Shown one piece after another: positions 15,137 through 26,124 of a DNA stretch of 64,000 nt (position 1 is the stretch's first letter; every line of letters starts with the position of its first letter). The notes under the pieces are model-generated. The model was not told the DNA's origin. It ran no database searches and worked only from the letters and a program-made list of their open reading frames with translations. The translations under genes were made by a program, and so were the position numbers. This DNA comes from Flammula alnicola (Eukaryota; Basidiomycota; Agaricomycetes; Agaricales; Strophariaceae), in the NCBI GenBank assembly GCA_015499995.1, contig JADNRV010000100.1, positions 62,001 to 126,000 of the forward strand, written 5' to 3'.

Positions 15137-16054
15137 ATGAAATCCAAGATGCCTCATGAACACCACCAAGGATGTGGCCATGATAGCCATGATCACGACC
15201 AGGATCACGATTCAGCTAATCTTGGCTTCCAAGATAATTTATTCACCCACATCGATCGCCCGAATGTAGTTGCTCTCAACGCTGATGGAAATGCTGCAGA
15301 CATAATCAAACCCTGGCATGCTCGTCTGGATGAAGCCCAGGTGTGCTACTGACAAAAATACGCATTCAGTTCATTTACCTTGTCCAAACAGTACCTTGAG
15401 TCAGATGCCGATGACCAACTGTGCATCTTGAATTTCCTGGATTTTCTTCACGTTTTCTAACGGTCCTCCAGAATTATACGCGTTCCGTTCACAGGTACCG
15501 TGCGTCTCAGAGCGCTGCTCCTTAAAGCTGGGCCAGCGGGTCAGACTCCAGCAAAGATAGCTCTGGTTCGCTGTCCAAACCGCTCTGCCGGCAGCCTTTC
15601 GTTAATTGTATTCTGTATCGACCCCAGTTTCCAAACGCTCCAAATCTCGACTTTAACGATATAGCCGACCGAACTCCTACCCAAGAATTCGTCGTACCGC
15701 AGAACAGAGAGGTCGGAGAGTACTCCGTCAAGTAAATCCTCCGGTTTAGATTGTGCATCCAATCACTGAATCCAAATACAGGACTGCCAAATTCTCCAAC
15801 GTATCCAGCGTCACGCTCTTCGTTCCTGCTTCTCAAGGTGACGACACTACGAGAATCTATTATTTAGGATTCCTCGGAACTTGGACAGAAGTACTCATTC
15901 CACTATTTCTTATCCCGTTGCATAACTGATCGATATAACTTTTGTCCAGGCGAAACACCAACCTATAATTACGGTGTATGAGGCACAAGCCAATCTCGCC
16001 GACCATGAAAAAATACAGGGCATGGACGGGACATGGAGTAGCCCTGGTCACTAA
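15137..16054 (+). CDS. PITH (DUF1000) domain protein
   Basis: This is a proteasome-interacting thioredoxin-type PITH domain without the thioredoxin part. Two in-frame start codons exist (15137 and 15149); the second gives MPHEHHQGCGHDSHDHDQ, the His-rich leader usual in this family. Exons then read LESDADDQL, IIRVPFTGTVRLRALLLKAG, FPNAPNLDFNDIADRTPTQE, TAKFSNVSSVTLFVPAS, TRIYYLGFLGTWTE and VTVYEAQANLADHEKIQG, with short introns between. It ends MDGTWSSPGH before the TAA at 16052-16054. The fold is jelly-roll like and the human counterpart is PITHD1. Function is not firmly known; the His-rich leader may bind metal. Confidence 0.88.
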
Positions 16055-16521
16055 CGATCCTTAATTGATGTGTAGCATTCACGTTGACAACGGCTCGTGC
16101 ATCTCCGAAGTCCTTGAACATTGCTTTCAATTGATAAAAACCTTTAAGATGAGAGCGCTTTGAAAGCGTCACATATATTGGCGATTACCCAACCGTGCTC
16201 ATTGAGCTGAAAAGCACATTCGTCACTGATAGTCCTGTCAAATTGCTTCAGTTAGAGATGTAAGGAGCTAGCAGGAGTATGTAAGGCTGTCTTCTGTCGA
16301 GTGCGTGGGTGGCGGGCCGGGCAAACACTTGAAGCAAGATCCGTGGCTTGGAATCACCTGTATTCGACACCTTTGCATTCAGAGTCACCCAAGACCAGTG
16401 GCAGTCGCGGGGGTCTGGTACACAAGTCGAAAACCATATAACTGCTCTTAGTAACTTCTAAGATCGATACCACTTTGCTCCTCTCCTTCTTTTTGCCTTC
16501 TTCAGGATATACACTTGTCCA
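16055..16521. other. Intergenic, upstream of HMG-CoA lyase
   Basis: These 467 bases hold the 3' end of the PITH transcript and the promoter of the lyase gene. No reading frame of interest or RNA gene was seen. Confidence 0.4.
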
Positions 16522-17828
16522 ATGGCTTCAATGGCCTCTTTACGATTAAACCTCAGGTCAAATGCGCATCGACGGCGCCAGGCTAGCTTCATTCGTGCAG
16601 CTACCGGAACAAGATTCTACAGTATACCCGGTAGTACGACTACTAGCAAACCCAACCGGAACGTTGTCAACATTGTGGAAGTTGGCCCTCGCGATGGATT
16701 GCAGAATGAGAAAGGCTCGATTATACCAGTGGATGTAAAGGTGGAGCTGATCAATAGGTTGGCTCGGGCGGGCGTTATGAACGTTGAGGCGGGTAGCTTC
16801 GTCAGTCCGAAATGGGTTCCACAGGTATGTATCTCCACCCCCTTCTTCCGACTGGTACGAACTAATTGCCACACAACGAGATTAGATGGCGGGTACTGCT
16901 GAGGTACTCAAAGGAATCCAGAAGTTGCCGGATGTCCATTACTCTGTCCTTGTACCAAACCAGCGAGGACTCGATGATCTACTGGAGCTGCTGGATTCAA
17001 ACCCCGTAACGCCTCCCCTGACAGACGAAATATCTGTATTTGTGGCTGCCACGGATGCCTTCTCTCATGCAAATCTTAATTGCACTGTGGCAGAGTCGTT
17101 GACACGGACAGCGTCGGTGACGCGTGCTGCCCTGGATAAGGGCCTACGAGTAAGAGGGTATGTGAGCGTGGTCATCGCCTGCCCATACTCTGGGAAGACG
17201 GATCATAAGCGAGTTAGAGAGGTCACGAAGGAGCTGTACGATATGGGGTGTTACGAAGTAAGCCTTGGCGAGACGGTAGGACAAGGGAGACCACACGAAG
17301 TCGCGGCAATGATTGAGGAGGTGAAGAAAGCCGTTCCAGTGGAGAAGTTGGCGGTGAGTCTCTTACTTCTCAGATGACATCCTTGGATTATTTACTGAAC
17401 ACTTTTCATAGGGTCATGTAAGTGGAACTAACTCGTATTCAATTGTAGTCAAAGAAATAATATTCAAGTCATCCTCTTTCTAGTTTCACGACACATACGG
17501 CACAGGTGTGGCCAATATGATGGCCGCCCTTGAACATGGCATTCGGACCATCGATTCTTCCGTTGGTGGACTTGGCGGATGTCCATACTCCCCTGGCGCA
17601 ACGGGTAACGTCGCGACTGAAGATGTTCTGTACGCACTACAAGGGTCTCAATACCACGTGGCTGGCTCGTCTTACGGAGGGAATACCATTGATTTGGAGA
17701 GGATTTCTGACATTGGATGGTGGATTAGCGAGAAACTAGGACGCGCAAGTGTCAGTCGTGTTGGGCGGGCAATCCGAGCGCGTCAGAAGAGGGAAGATGA
17801 CGAGAAAAATATCAGAAGTAAGCTGTAG
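16522..17828 (+). CDS. HMGCL: Hydroxymethylglutaryl-CoA lyase, mitochondrial
   Basis: The enzyme cleaves HMG-CoA to acetyl-CoA and acetoacetate, the last step of leucine breakdown. The N-terminus is Arg/Ser-rich without acidic residues, a mitochondrial presequence. The TIM-barrel follows with [15 protein letters not shown] (catalytic Arg and Asp), [16 protein letters not shown], the metal-site His-x-His in [10 protein letters not shown], and the signature [17 protein letters not shown] with its active-site cysteine. Exons are 16522-16824, 16886-17353, a six-base microexon at 17412-17417 and 17484-17828, giving 373 residues. The microexon supplies exactly the Gly-His of the metal-binding motif, so it must be spliced in for activity. 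Confidence 0.96.
17412..17417 (+). other. Six-nucleotide microexon (GGTCAT) of HMG-CoA lyase
   Basis: The preceding intron ends in CATAG at 17411 and the next begins GTAAGT at 17418. The six bases encode Gly-His and join LA to FHDTYG. Skipping both introns as one would delete a metal ligand without shifting the frame. Confidence 0.85.
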
Positions 17829-18142
17829 TTAGTGGGCATATGTGTATTCATCCATAACTATACAATACATTCTCCCACCATGGTTGCGCGACGATTCTGT
17901 CAGGTCTTCCGAAACCAATTCACCCACGCGTAAGATTTGAAATGAGTGGGCAAAGTGCTGAACAAGTAGTAACGTTGCAACCCCGAGCACGACGCGACTT
18001 TGATCGTCTGACCGGGATCGGCATTTGCGTAGACCGGCAACATCTCATGTGTAAGCCTCCGACGTTGGACTTTGGCATTCGATATTTGAACTAGAATGAT
18101 ATCTCTCAGTTGGGTGTTCGCGTGCTCTCCCCATAGCCAACC
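17829..18142. other. Intergenic, upstream of the second hydrolase
   Basis: This 314-base stretch carries the 3' end of the lyase gene and the hydrolase promoter. No recognisable signal was found. Confidence 0.35.
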
Positions 18143-19571
18143 ATGGGCACAGGGTTTTCCACGAAGTCCTATGTCTTTGACCCACGCCCAAGCTACCCCT
18201 TGCTCTCCGTGGTTAAGCGGTATTGGAAACCACAGTCGGCATACCTCAACGACCCCGAAGCATTGACGTTGATATTTGCTCATGCGACGGGCTTTCACAA
18301 GGAACAGTGGGAACCTGTCATCGACGACCTCCAAGCCATCATTGATAAGGGTGCAGGGAAGACGAAGATCCGCGAAATTTGGACCATCGACGCTCCCAAC
18401 CATGGTGATTCAGCTGAGCTCAATGAAGAGACACTGAAGTTGGGATATGGGAGATTTGTGCGTTACCTTATCTCGGATTCTTATGTGGATGTTTCAACTT
18501 ATGTTCACATATGCTAGTTGGATGGGAAGAGTATGCAGGAGCATACATCTTTTCCTCTCTGGGTTGGGGTCGGGAGTCGATGTCGACTTCACTGGCCATA
18601 AGCTTGTCGCCATTGGACATTCTATGGGTGCTGTTTCTTTGTGAGTAATCTTACGCCCCTTTAAGCGTGGTACTTATAATTGTGCATAGGCTTTGTCAAT
18701 GGGATATTATCCTAAAATTAACTTTACGTCCTTTATCCTTTGCGAGGTAATGATAATGTCTGCGAAGTTTGGAATAGCAGCGGCAAATATGCTTGTCCAA
18801 GGTGCAGAGAAAAGACGCGACATCTGGCCTTCCAAGGAAGAAGCGTACAAGCTTTTGAAGGCACGCGGGACCTGGAAGTCCTGGGACGATCGCATCTGAG
18901 GACTTACGTGGTGAGTATAATAAAATCCTGGTATCCCATCTTTTGAAACCAACACTGTTGCCTGCGTTAATCATCAGGAATTGGAATGCGCTCTTTACCG
19001 ACTTCTGACTATCCTGAAAAGAAGGAAGGGATAACCTCAAATGCAGTCGGATTCAAGAAGCGGTAAGTGTACTGATTTTTGGACATGGAACTTTGACATC
19101 TCTCTTGTTTTCCCGTGTCTATTCTACTGAAAATTTCATCCTAGGCCTGCTACCGTGACCAAATGGTCCTCAACGTCTTTACGCGAAATTTGGGAAGTTG
19201 TCAAAGAGGTCCCGACACATTTGATTTACGGGCAATAGATGACTACCTGTACGTTACAACTACTTGTTTTCTATCTTGTTCAAGCTGTCTTTATACCTTT
19301 TCTTTCTTTTCAGGGCAGCAGAAATAAAAACTGACGTTGTGGAAAATCTCGCTGGAGGTCTACAAAATCTGGCATCATTCACTCGAGTCCAAGGTGCAGG
19401 CCATCTGTATGTTACACTTTATGTCTGGTGGCAGATTCTTTGCACTAATTATATTTAAATAGGTTGTACAGATGAACCCTACCGGGCTGTCCGAGAAAAT
19501 ATACAATGCTCTGGTTCTCACCTCACAGGTTCAAAGATATCGGCGAACTGGCAGGTGAAGCTCTGACCTAA
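18143..19571 (+). CDS. Alpha/beta hydrolase with apparent frame breaks
   Basis: The gene encodes a fungal alpha/beta hydrolase. The first exon reads MGTGFSTKSYVFDPRP, then LIFAHATGFHKEQWEPV and IWTIDAPNHGDSAELN. The nucleophile elbow GHSMGAVS lies at about 18616-18640. Later pieces are MRSLPTSDYPEKKEGIT, VPTHLIYG, DDYL, AAEIKTDVVENLAGGLQNL and the histidine segment VQGAGHL. Three places fall out of frame: near 18535 (WEEYAG to HLFLSG), near 19238 (IYG to DDYL) and near 19462 (GHL to VVQ). Each would be mended by one added base. Family members lie in the same broad group as fungal peroxisomal Lpx1-like hydrolases, but I cannot give a substrate. The exact C-terminus is uncertain. Confidence 0.65.
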
Positions 19572-19847
19572 GTAAGTACCTCGAGGGTATCATAATGTAG
19601 AATGATTTTTAACCAATCTGAGCGTTCACGATCCTGCACTTACTGAGATTTTCAAGTTGCACCAACTAAATAAGCGAGTGCAGCGAGCCTACCCCGCTTG
19701 ATGCGGGTATAACTAGAAACTAGGCAGTCCTTACATCTCTTCGTAGATTTTATTAATACAAAAATGAGGAATCAATGTGTGACATATTATTTTGTGTAAG
19801 ATAGCGTGACAAAAAAAGTTGGACTGCACTCTTTTATCGAAAACGAC

Positions 19848-21432
19848 GATGGCGATGTTCAAGTTCTCTCGCTTGCCGTCCCTCCTGTCCCCACCTCTTA
19901 CAAGTCTCCGAGCGCGCCTCAACTTCTCGCATTTCTGGTATGTCCCTTCCTGATAATTCACGCACTAATTTTTCTCATCATATTTCCATCTAGCGCCTCA
20001 TCCATCAGGTCATCGTACACTTTTACCTGTAGGACCCGCGTATTTGACCCATCTCCGCCTGTCTCTGCACCACGGGAACTCGTTCTCTTCTCTTGACAAG
20101 CACCTTGCCGCCGAACGCGAGCGCCTCGCAGCCCTTCACGGAGATGATACCGCCGCTGAGGACGATTTGGGCGTAGGTTCCGAAGAGGAACCCGATGAGT
20201 TGCTCAGCTTAGACCCTAAGGAGTGGAAGGTAATTTGAAGTCCAAATACCTATTATACAGCCTTCTGACACGTTCCAGAAACAAGATCACTACGCCGTCC
20301 TCGGTCTCTCTCATCTTCGCTATAAGGCTAGTCCCGCACAAATTAAGATAGCTCGTACGTCTGCCCATCTCTCCTATTGAATTCGCTAACACTCGTCATT
20401 GCCTAGATCGCAAGAAGGTCTTGAAGCATCACCCGACAAGAAGGCCTCGACGACACCTGCCATATCGAACTCCCTCTACCTTGCTGGTGTAAATCAAAAT
20501 ACGAACGATGACGCTTTCTTCAAATGTATTCAAAAGGCGCACGAAGTTCTTACAAACCCCGAAAAACGCCGTCAGTTCGACTCTGTCGACCCTGTCTTCA
20601 TGGAACTCGAAGAAGACATGCCGACTGGCGCTGAGATGAAGGTAGGTTGATCGCGCGCACTAACCAAGGTCCTTTATTTATTTCCTACCGAATGCACAGA
20701 ACAAGAACCTCGACTTCTTCAAGGCCCTTACCCCGTCTTCGAGCTCTACTCGCGTTTCTCGAAAGCCCAGCCTGTTCCTGGACTCGGTCATATCGACTCG
20801 ACCAAAGAAGCAGTAGAAGGCTTTTACGACTTCTGGTACAACTTTGACAGCTGGAGAAGCTTCGAGTGGATGGATAAGGAGGTGAACGAGGGTAGCGACA
20901 GGCACGCAATTTTCGTGCAATGTGTTATTGAAACTCTCATCTAAATTCTCTTTTGCCAGCCGTGACGACAAGCGCTACACCGAGAAGAAGAACAAGTCTG
21001 AGCGCGCACGCAGAAAGAAGGAAGACATTGCCAATTGAGGGCTTGGTTGATCTGGCCCTCGGGTGCGCCCTCTTGCTTTATATTTGACCTAAACACTGAT
21101 ATCATGCTATAGTCTGGATCCTCGCATCAAACGTATCAAACAAGAGGAGAAAGAAGCTCGTGAAGCCAAGAAGCGGGCAGCAACACCTGGGCTCCGCGAA
21201 GAAGACAAAGCAGCAAGAGGAAGAAGAAAAGAAGAAGGCAGAGGAGGAGGCCAAGCAAAAGGAGGAAGCAGAAAAGGTGAGAAATGACCTCCACTCTTTT
21301 CTTTCTTTCCAGTGCTGACAAGATTTATTCGCAGCTTGCTCGTGCAGAGGCCAAGAACAAAAGGCTGCTGCAGCAACCGCTGCCAAGAAGGCCAGGAGAC
21401 AGCAGCGTGCTGCAGAAGACGGTACTGCATAG
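19848..21432 (+). CDS. ZUO1: Zuotin, ribosome-associated J-domain chaperone, frame broken
   Basis: Zuotin (DNAJC2/MPP11) recruits Hsp70 to the ribosome exit tunnel. Recognisable blocks in order are [54 protein letters not shown], the J-domain HRKKVLKHHPDKK with its HPD, FFKCIQKAHEVL, PEKRRQFDSVDP, then VFELYSRFSKAQPVPGLG and DFWYNFDSWRSFEW. The charged linker RDDKRYTEKKNKSERARRKK and a Lys/Glu/Ala-rich helix follow, ending in KKARRQQRAAEDGTA. The blocks sit in different frames: breaks fall at the start codon region, within HPD (about 20434), near 20724, near 21037, near 21188 and near 21357. No substitution-type nonsense codon is needed to explain them. All conserved blocks are intact, so I treat this as a real gene with faulty bases rather than a dead copy. 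Confidence 0.75.
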
Positions 21433-21622
21433 ATACATTCACATCCCTTTTGGCCCTACCTACTTACTATTGAATGCATTTCCGAGATAATACTGAGCTG
21501 CTCCTCATATGCCTCTGTGTCGATGTTGACAATATAGTAAGATGATGCTCCGTCAAAATAATACAATTGCGATAAATATGCGTGTAAGTCCTCCAAAAAC
21601 CCAGCGACCAGAAAAAAACGTT

Positions 21623-24600
21623 TCAACTTTGTAGATCCATATTCATCCCACCATTGTCCGCATTCCGCTGCACGAAGGACTGCAGCATCTCATAGCTCAG
21701 GTTAGCCGGCATTCCGCCACAGCAGTGTTTATGCCCACCCGGGGAAGCGAAGCTGGTATCGGCGGCTGGGGGCCATTCATACCCATCATCATCCCGTTGG
21801 GTCCTTGAGCGTTCATCATGTTCAAGACAGCATTCATATTGGCATGGTTTTGAGGAGAGAGCATATTGCGTTGAACGAGATCCCCCAGACTGATCCTGAC
21901 TATGAATCATTTGCTGTTGCTGTTGTTGTTGTTGCTGCTGCTGCTGATTTTGTTGTGCTGCTGCTGTCGCTCCTAAGGATCGAGAAGAAAAAGAGCAAGC
22001 AATTTAGAAATTTCGTAACATGTTATATCGATTTCAGACTCACTAAATTGCCCGCTGTCGTGCCAACAGCTGCATAATCGCAGGCCGGTGTTCAGGATTC
22101 ATTTGGTTAAGTTGATTAATTTGGTTGATTTTGGCGGCGAGGTGCGGGGGAATCTGGTTCGATGGTTTGGGCAACTCAGGAAGGCCAGTCAACGGGAAAA
22201 ACGCCCCCGCAAGACCGATCCGGCCCACAGGAAATATAAGAACATTGCTCGTTTGGCCGCCCGCTGGTGTTGTCCACGCAGCCGTCGCAAACTATATTGC
22301 CCAAGAGTCAACACCACTAGTCAGACAATCGGAAAAAGCAGGGGGTAACATACCACCTTCCTCAGCGTGAGCAACTGGACAAGAATTTGATAGTTGTACT
22401 CATTCAATTTCGGGTCCGGTACGTTAGCCTGGATTTGGAAAGTGCATAGCGCAGGCTGATGTCGTTTCAGCCACAATTGTAGATCCGGCAGAGAGACCTC
22501 AGCCTCTCTTGTGGGTACAAGCGCAAACGCTTTTGGCCATGTGTCGACGTGGCTATGGGAGCAGAAGCAGAATATTTAAGCAAAGGCCAAGACAATCACC
22601 GAAAACCAACATACCATTCCGCCACATTTGCAGAACACGCCACAACATAGCAACGAATGTCCTTCTTGCCCGCTGTACCCTGTCCGCTCCAATTCAGAGA
22701 CCCCGTCCACACGGGAACAGTTTGTTTCCCTGGAGGTTTCCCTGGCTGAGGTTGCAGGGCTTGCTGCTGCTGCGGTGGTTGACTAGGCCCTGCGACGGCA
22801 TTAAGCCTAGCAGGGTCCGCAGGAGGAGCGGAGGACTGATTTGATTCGGTATTCCGCCATCACTGGCATCGGGTTGCCACCGCCCATGTGCGGTGGTCGT
22901 AGTCGCTGCTGCTGCTGCTGCTGCTCGATCATCTTCTGCATCTGGTTCTGCAGGCCCGTAGGCGCAGTCATGTTCGGTGCGTTAGGCATGGTGGTTGATA
23001 TTAGCGAGGTTCGTTGGCATTGTATTTTCGCTCAAGGACCGAGAATGTTGAACTTGGCCAGTACCTCTCGCATCAGGTCCTACAGACATATTCGAGACGA
23101 AGACGGAATATTCCCAGTAGACAAAGACGTGCCTCCGCTGCTAAGAGCGAACGACGAGACGGCAGGCTCGTTTTGAGATGCGCTAAAAATGAAAGACGGT
23201 TGTCAAATAAGGAAAATAGAGGACAAAGAATAAAATCAAGACCTTGAATCTGCGAATGGTTCGCTTGTGCCTGCGCCTGTGTTTGTGCCTGCGCTGCTTG
23301 TTTAGCTGCCATCACTTGCTGCGTTTGGTACGCGTGGTAGGCTTGGGCGAATTTTATCTGGGTATCTTTCTTTGAGGCGTGTTCTTGCATCAGGGTCTCT
23401 ACCAAGGCCGTGTTGCCTGCCTCTTTGCAGCTTTGATCTGGATCTCAAGAGATTTTATATTGTCTGCTGCGCTTCGGAGGCGATCCATGAGTTGTTGTTG
23501 GTGGAATCTGAGAGGGTTTGAAGGAGCGGATTGGGGGGAGTATTCTGCGCGGGTCGAGGGGTTGGACTTGAGCGGGTGTAGGAACAACAGGTTGCACGGT
23601 TGTCGTGACAGCTTTGGGGGCTGGTTTCGGAGATTCTGTGTTGGGCTGCAAGCGAGGTCGCTTGGTATCTGGTCGCTCTGCATTGCCACTCTCGTTCGTA
23701 CGTTTGGGTGGCATTGCTGGAAAGAGCAATGTCAATATAATGCTTGAGTAGCAATAACCGAACGGAACCTTTTGATTGCGGGGTGCAGCAAAGGCGGCCA
23801 GAAATAGTGCATGTGGAGGTCGCACGTTGAACCAAGGCGTCGATCCACCAATGACCGACTATTACAACGACAACAGAGTTATATGTCTGAAACAGTATCA
23901 AACCTGGAAGGAAGAACATACTGCTGCATGTAGCTCTGGGTAGCGAGGCAGTTGCGGCCGCAGGTTGATAGTACTAAATTGAATATTCCTCTGAATGCAA
24001 GGTGAGGACGACGGTTTGTGAATAACTAATATGCAAAGCGCACCTTCTTCATTTCGAGAGGCAATGACTCCCAGTCAACGTCATCTAGAGCGGGGGAATT
24101 ATTCCATGATGGATGTTGGGAAGCATCGGGGGAGGAAGCGGCAATGTGTATGATGTGGCATACAAACGATCTGGCATTAGGACCCTCTTTAACCTGCGGC
24201 TGGTTCAGGAGGATGTCAAATAACTGATCATAATAGTGAGTTGGTCGGAGGAAACGGCAAACGAGAGGCTTATATGTACTTCAAGTGAGGCTACGAGGCC
24301 TTCTAGAGCAGCCATACCCCGACTCCCTCCTGAATCTGTCATGCCTATGCCGAGCCTTGAGAGGTCCTCGGCCATTTCCTTCACAACGACTTGGTATTCC
24401 GTGAAGAAACGCTTGCATAGGATTGGAGACGGAACCGTGTCTGCAGTTCCGTAGGTCACAAATGCCATTCTAAGCTAGACGAAGGACGTCAGACAAGGGA
24501 GCCGCCAGGGCAAACACACACGTACTCTGCCTGAATGAGACTCATTGAGATGCTTGAGTATGAACGAGCAGTACTCGGAGACCTTTTTCCGCCACTCCTG

Positions 24601-24672
24601 TGCCACGGCGAGGGAGGACTCGACGACAAACGCGACTGCAAGAGTCTCTTGCCCTGGCTGTTCGTGCGACAT
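21623..24672 (-). CDS. MED25: Mediator subunit 25 (VWA and ACID/PTOV domains)
   Basis: This Mediator subunit links activators to RNA polymerase II. From the ATG at 24672 the von Willebrand A domain reads AVAFVVESSLAVAQEW, MAFVTYGTADTVPSP and MTDSGGSRGMAALEGL, continuing to ARSFVCHIIHIAA and NNSPALDDVDWESL. A Pro-rich linker follows, then a helix RLRSAADNIKSLEIQIKAAK and a Gln/Ala-rich part. The ACID/PTOV region is VPVWTGSLNWSGQGTAGKK, YVVACSANVAEW, HVDTWPKAFALVP, LNEYNYQILVQLL and FFPLTGLPELP. A Gln-rich tail ends NADNGGMNMDLQS. Frame breaks appear near 23532 (a C6 run), near 23420 and in the tail near 21740, all fitting one-base losses. The two end domains together make the identity convincing. 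Confidence 0.8.
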
Positions 24673-24930
24673 TAGAGTTCCAACTTCAAGTGGTGTCTTT
24701 GTTCAGATTGGCATTAAGCGCGTAGAGGATAAGGAGTAGAGTAAGTAGCAGTCCTGAATGTATCGTGCCAGGCCCGGTACTGATTATGCAATCGGTCCGA
24801 CTGGACGCCGAGAATATTAATTACAACTGTACAAAGGTCATTATAGTCATTCCAAGTCCATAAGAGCTACGTAGGTATAAGTAGTCCGAAGGTGTATCGA
24901 TTGTGGTATCTATTTCGATTCCGTCCTTTT

Positions 24931-25602
24931 TTAAAGTCCCATGAGGCATGAGATGGCCGAGAGCACCAGCACGAGGGCGGACGTGGGGCGCAATGCAGAC
25001 CCGGAACTTGCTGCTACCGCAGTCGGTGAACCATAGATGCTTGCCCACGAGCTGAAGTCAAGGATAGTTCCGGACCCGGTAACAGCAACAGACACAGTAG
25101 CGGGGCTAGTGGGTGTGAAGGTGTCCTGAATGACGGTCGTAACTCCACCAATAACGGTTGTGTACGCATATGGAGTAGGTGCTCCTGGTGTGCCCGATGA
25201 TGCTGCAGGCTGGCCTACAGGACCTTGCTGTCCTTGCGGGGTGGTCGTTGCTGCAGTCGCTGTTGTTGTTGTAGACGATGTGCTTTGCGTTGCCGTTGTT
25301 GATGACGATTGAGAAGCTGATGTCGCTACCGACGTCGTTGGGGTAGTGTGGATCTGTTAATGTGCCAAATTGAGTTGCTTATTGTAACGTCCAGAAAGAA
25401 GACCTACATGACTTGGGTCGTCGGCGCACCAAGGGGATCAGTAGTGACAATCTCAACGATAGAGACGCCATTGCTGCTCAGAAAAGTTAGCGAATCGGAA
25501 GAAGCATTTGCAGGTGAGAACTGACAGGTTCGTCGTCGTCAAGGTTTGGGCGTTGACAAGTAATAAGAAAGAGGCAATTAGAAAAAACATACCCCGTAGC
25601 AT
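24931..25602 (-). CDS. Secreted Ser/Thr-rich GPI-anchor-type wall protein
   Basis: The start at 25602 gives a clear signal peptide, MLRGMFFLIASFLLLVNAQ. Exons then encode SNGVSIVEIVTTDPLGAP and a long Thr/Ser-rich tract, followed by YTTVIGGVTTVIQDTFTPTSP and SGTILDFSSW. The C-terminus is a hydrophobic stretch RPTSALVLVLSAISCLMGL, as expected for a GPI transamidase signal. Two short introns interrupt it. The protein belongs to the broad class of small O-glycosylated wall proteins of basidiomycetes; no enzymatic domain is present. Confidence 0.75.
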
Positions 25603-26124
25603 GGTGGCAGAAGGAAAGCGCAGCTCTAAGAGCTCAACTCGTCTCCTCGAGTAAGTATGACATGGAAACGTGACCTCTATTGACATGGATCTTGATGTTT
25701 CGCTACTTGAACGCAACTTCTGACCGCGTCAGACTTCCGTCGTTTGAAATTGCTGGGGAGTTCAAGTTCTTGAATTACCCATGCTTGGTGCATAAACCAC
25801 TGTTGAAGCCATCTGACTTGTGTCGAGGAAGGCTATAAGTGATCAATAAATAATACATCATGATCATGATCAGAGCAACTCCTCTCACTCCAAGGAAAAC
25901 AGACCTCGTTGGAGCGGTAAAACGAACTTGGTATTCCATTGTCCGTGCTATACTCTGGTCAATGACGATCATAAGATGGGTAAGGAAAGAGTGGGCGTCA
26001 ATGTATACATTTTAATATTTATGGTGCTGCAAATAATTATTCGCTATAGCGATACATATGGAAGAGAAGTACGATGGTGTGAGGGTATGGTATGTATTGT
26101 ACAAGCGAATTACAGTGTAAAGTT
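25603..26124. other. Intergenic between wall protein and PDH kinase genes
   Basis: These 522 bases, upstream of the wall-protein gene and downstream of the kinase gene, are AT-rich near 25980-26110. No gene or repeat was recognised. Confidence 0.35.

Noticed and set aside
19900..20000. Suspected frameshift at the first zuotin splice site
   Set aside because: Using a GTCCCT donor four bases later joins AFLV to SPHPSGHR in frame, so this junction is not counted among the breaks.
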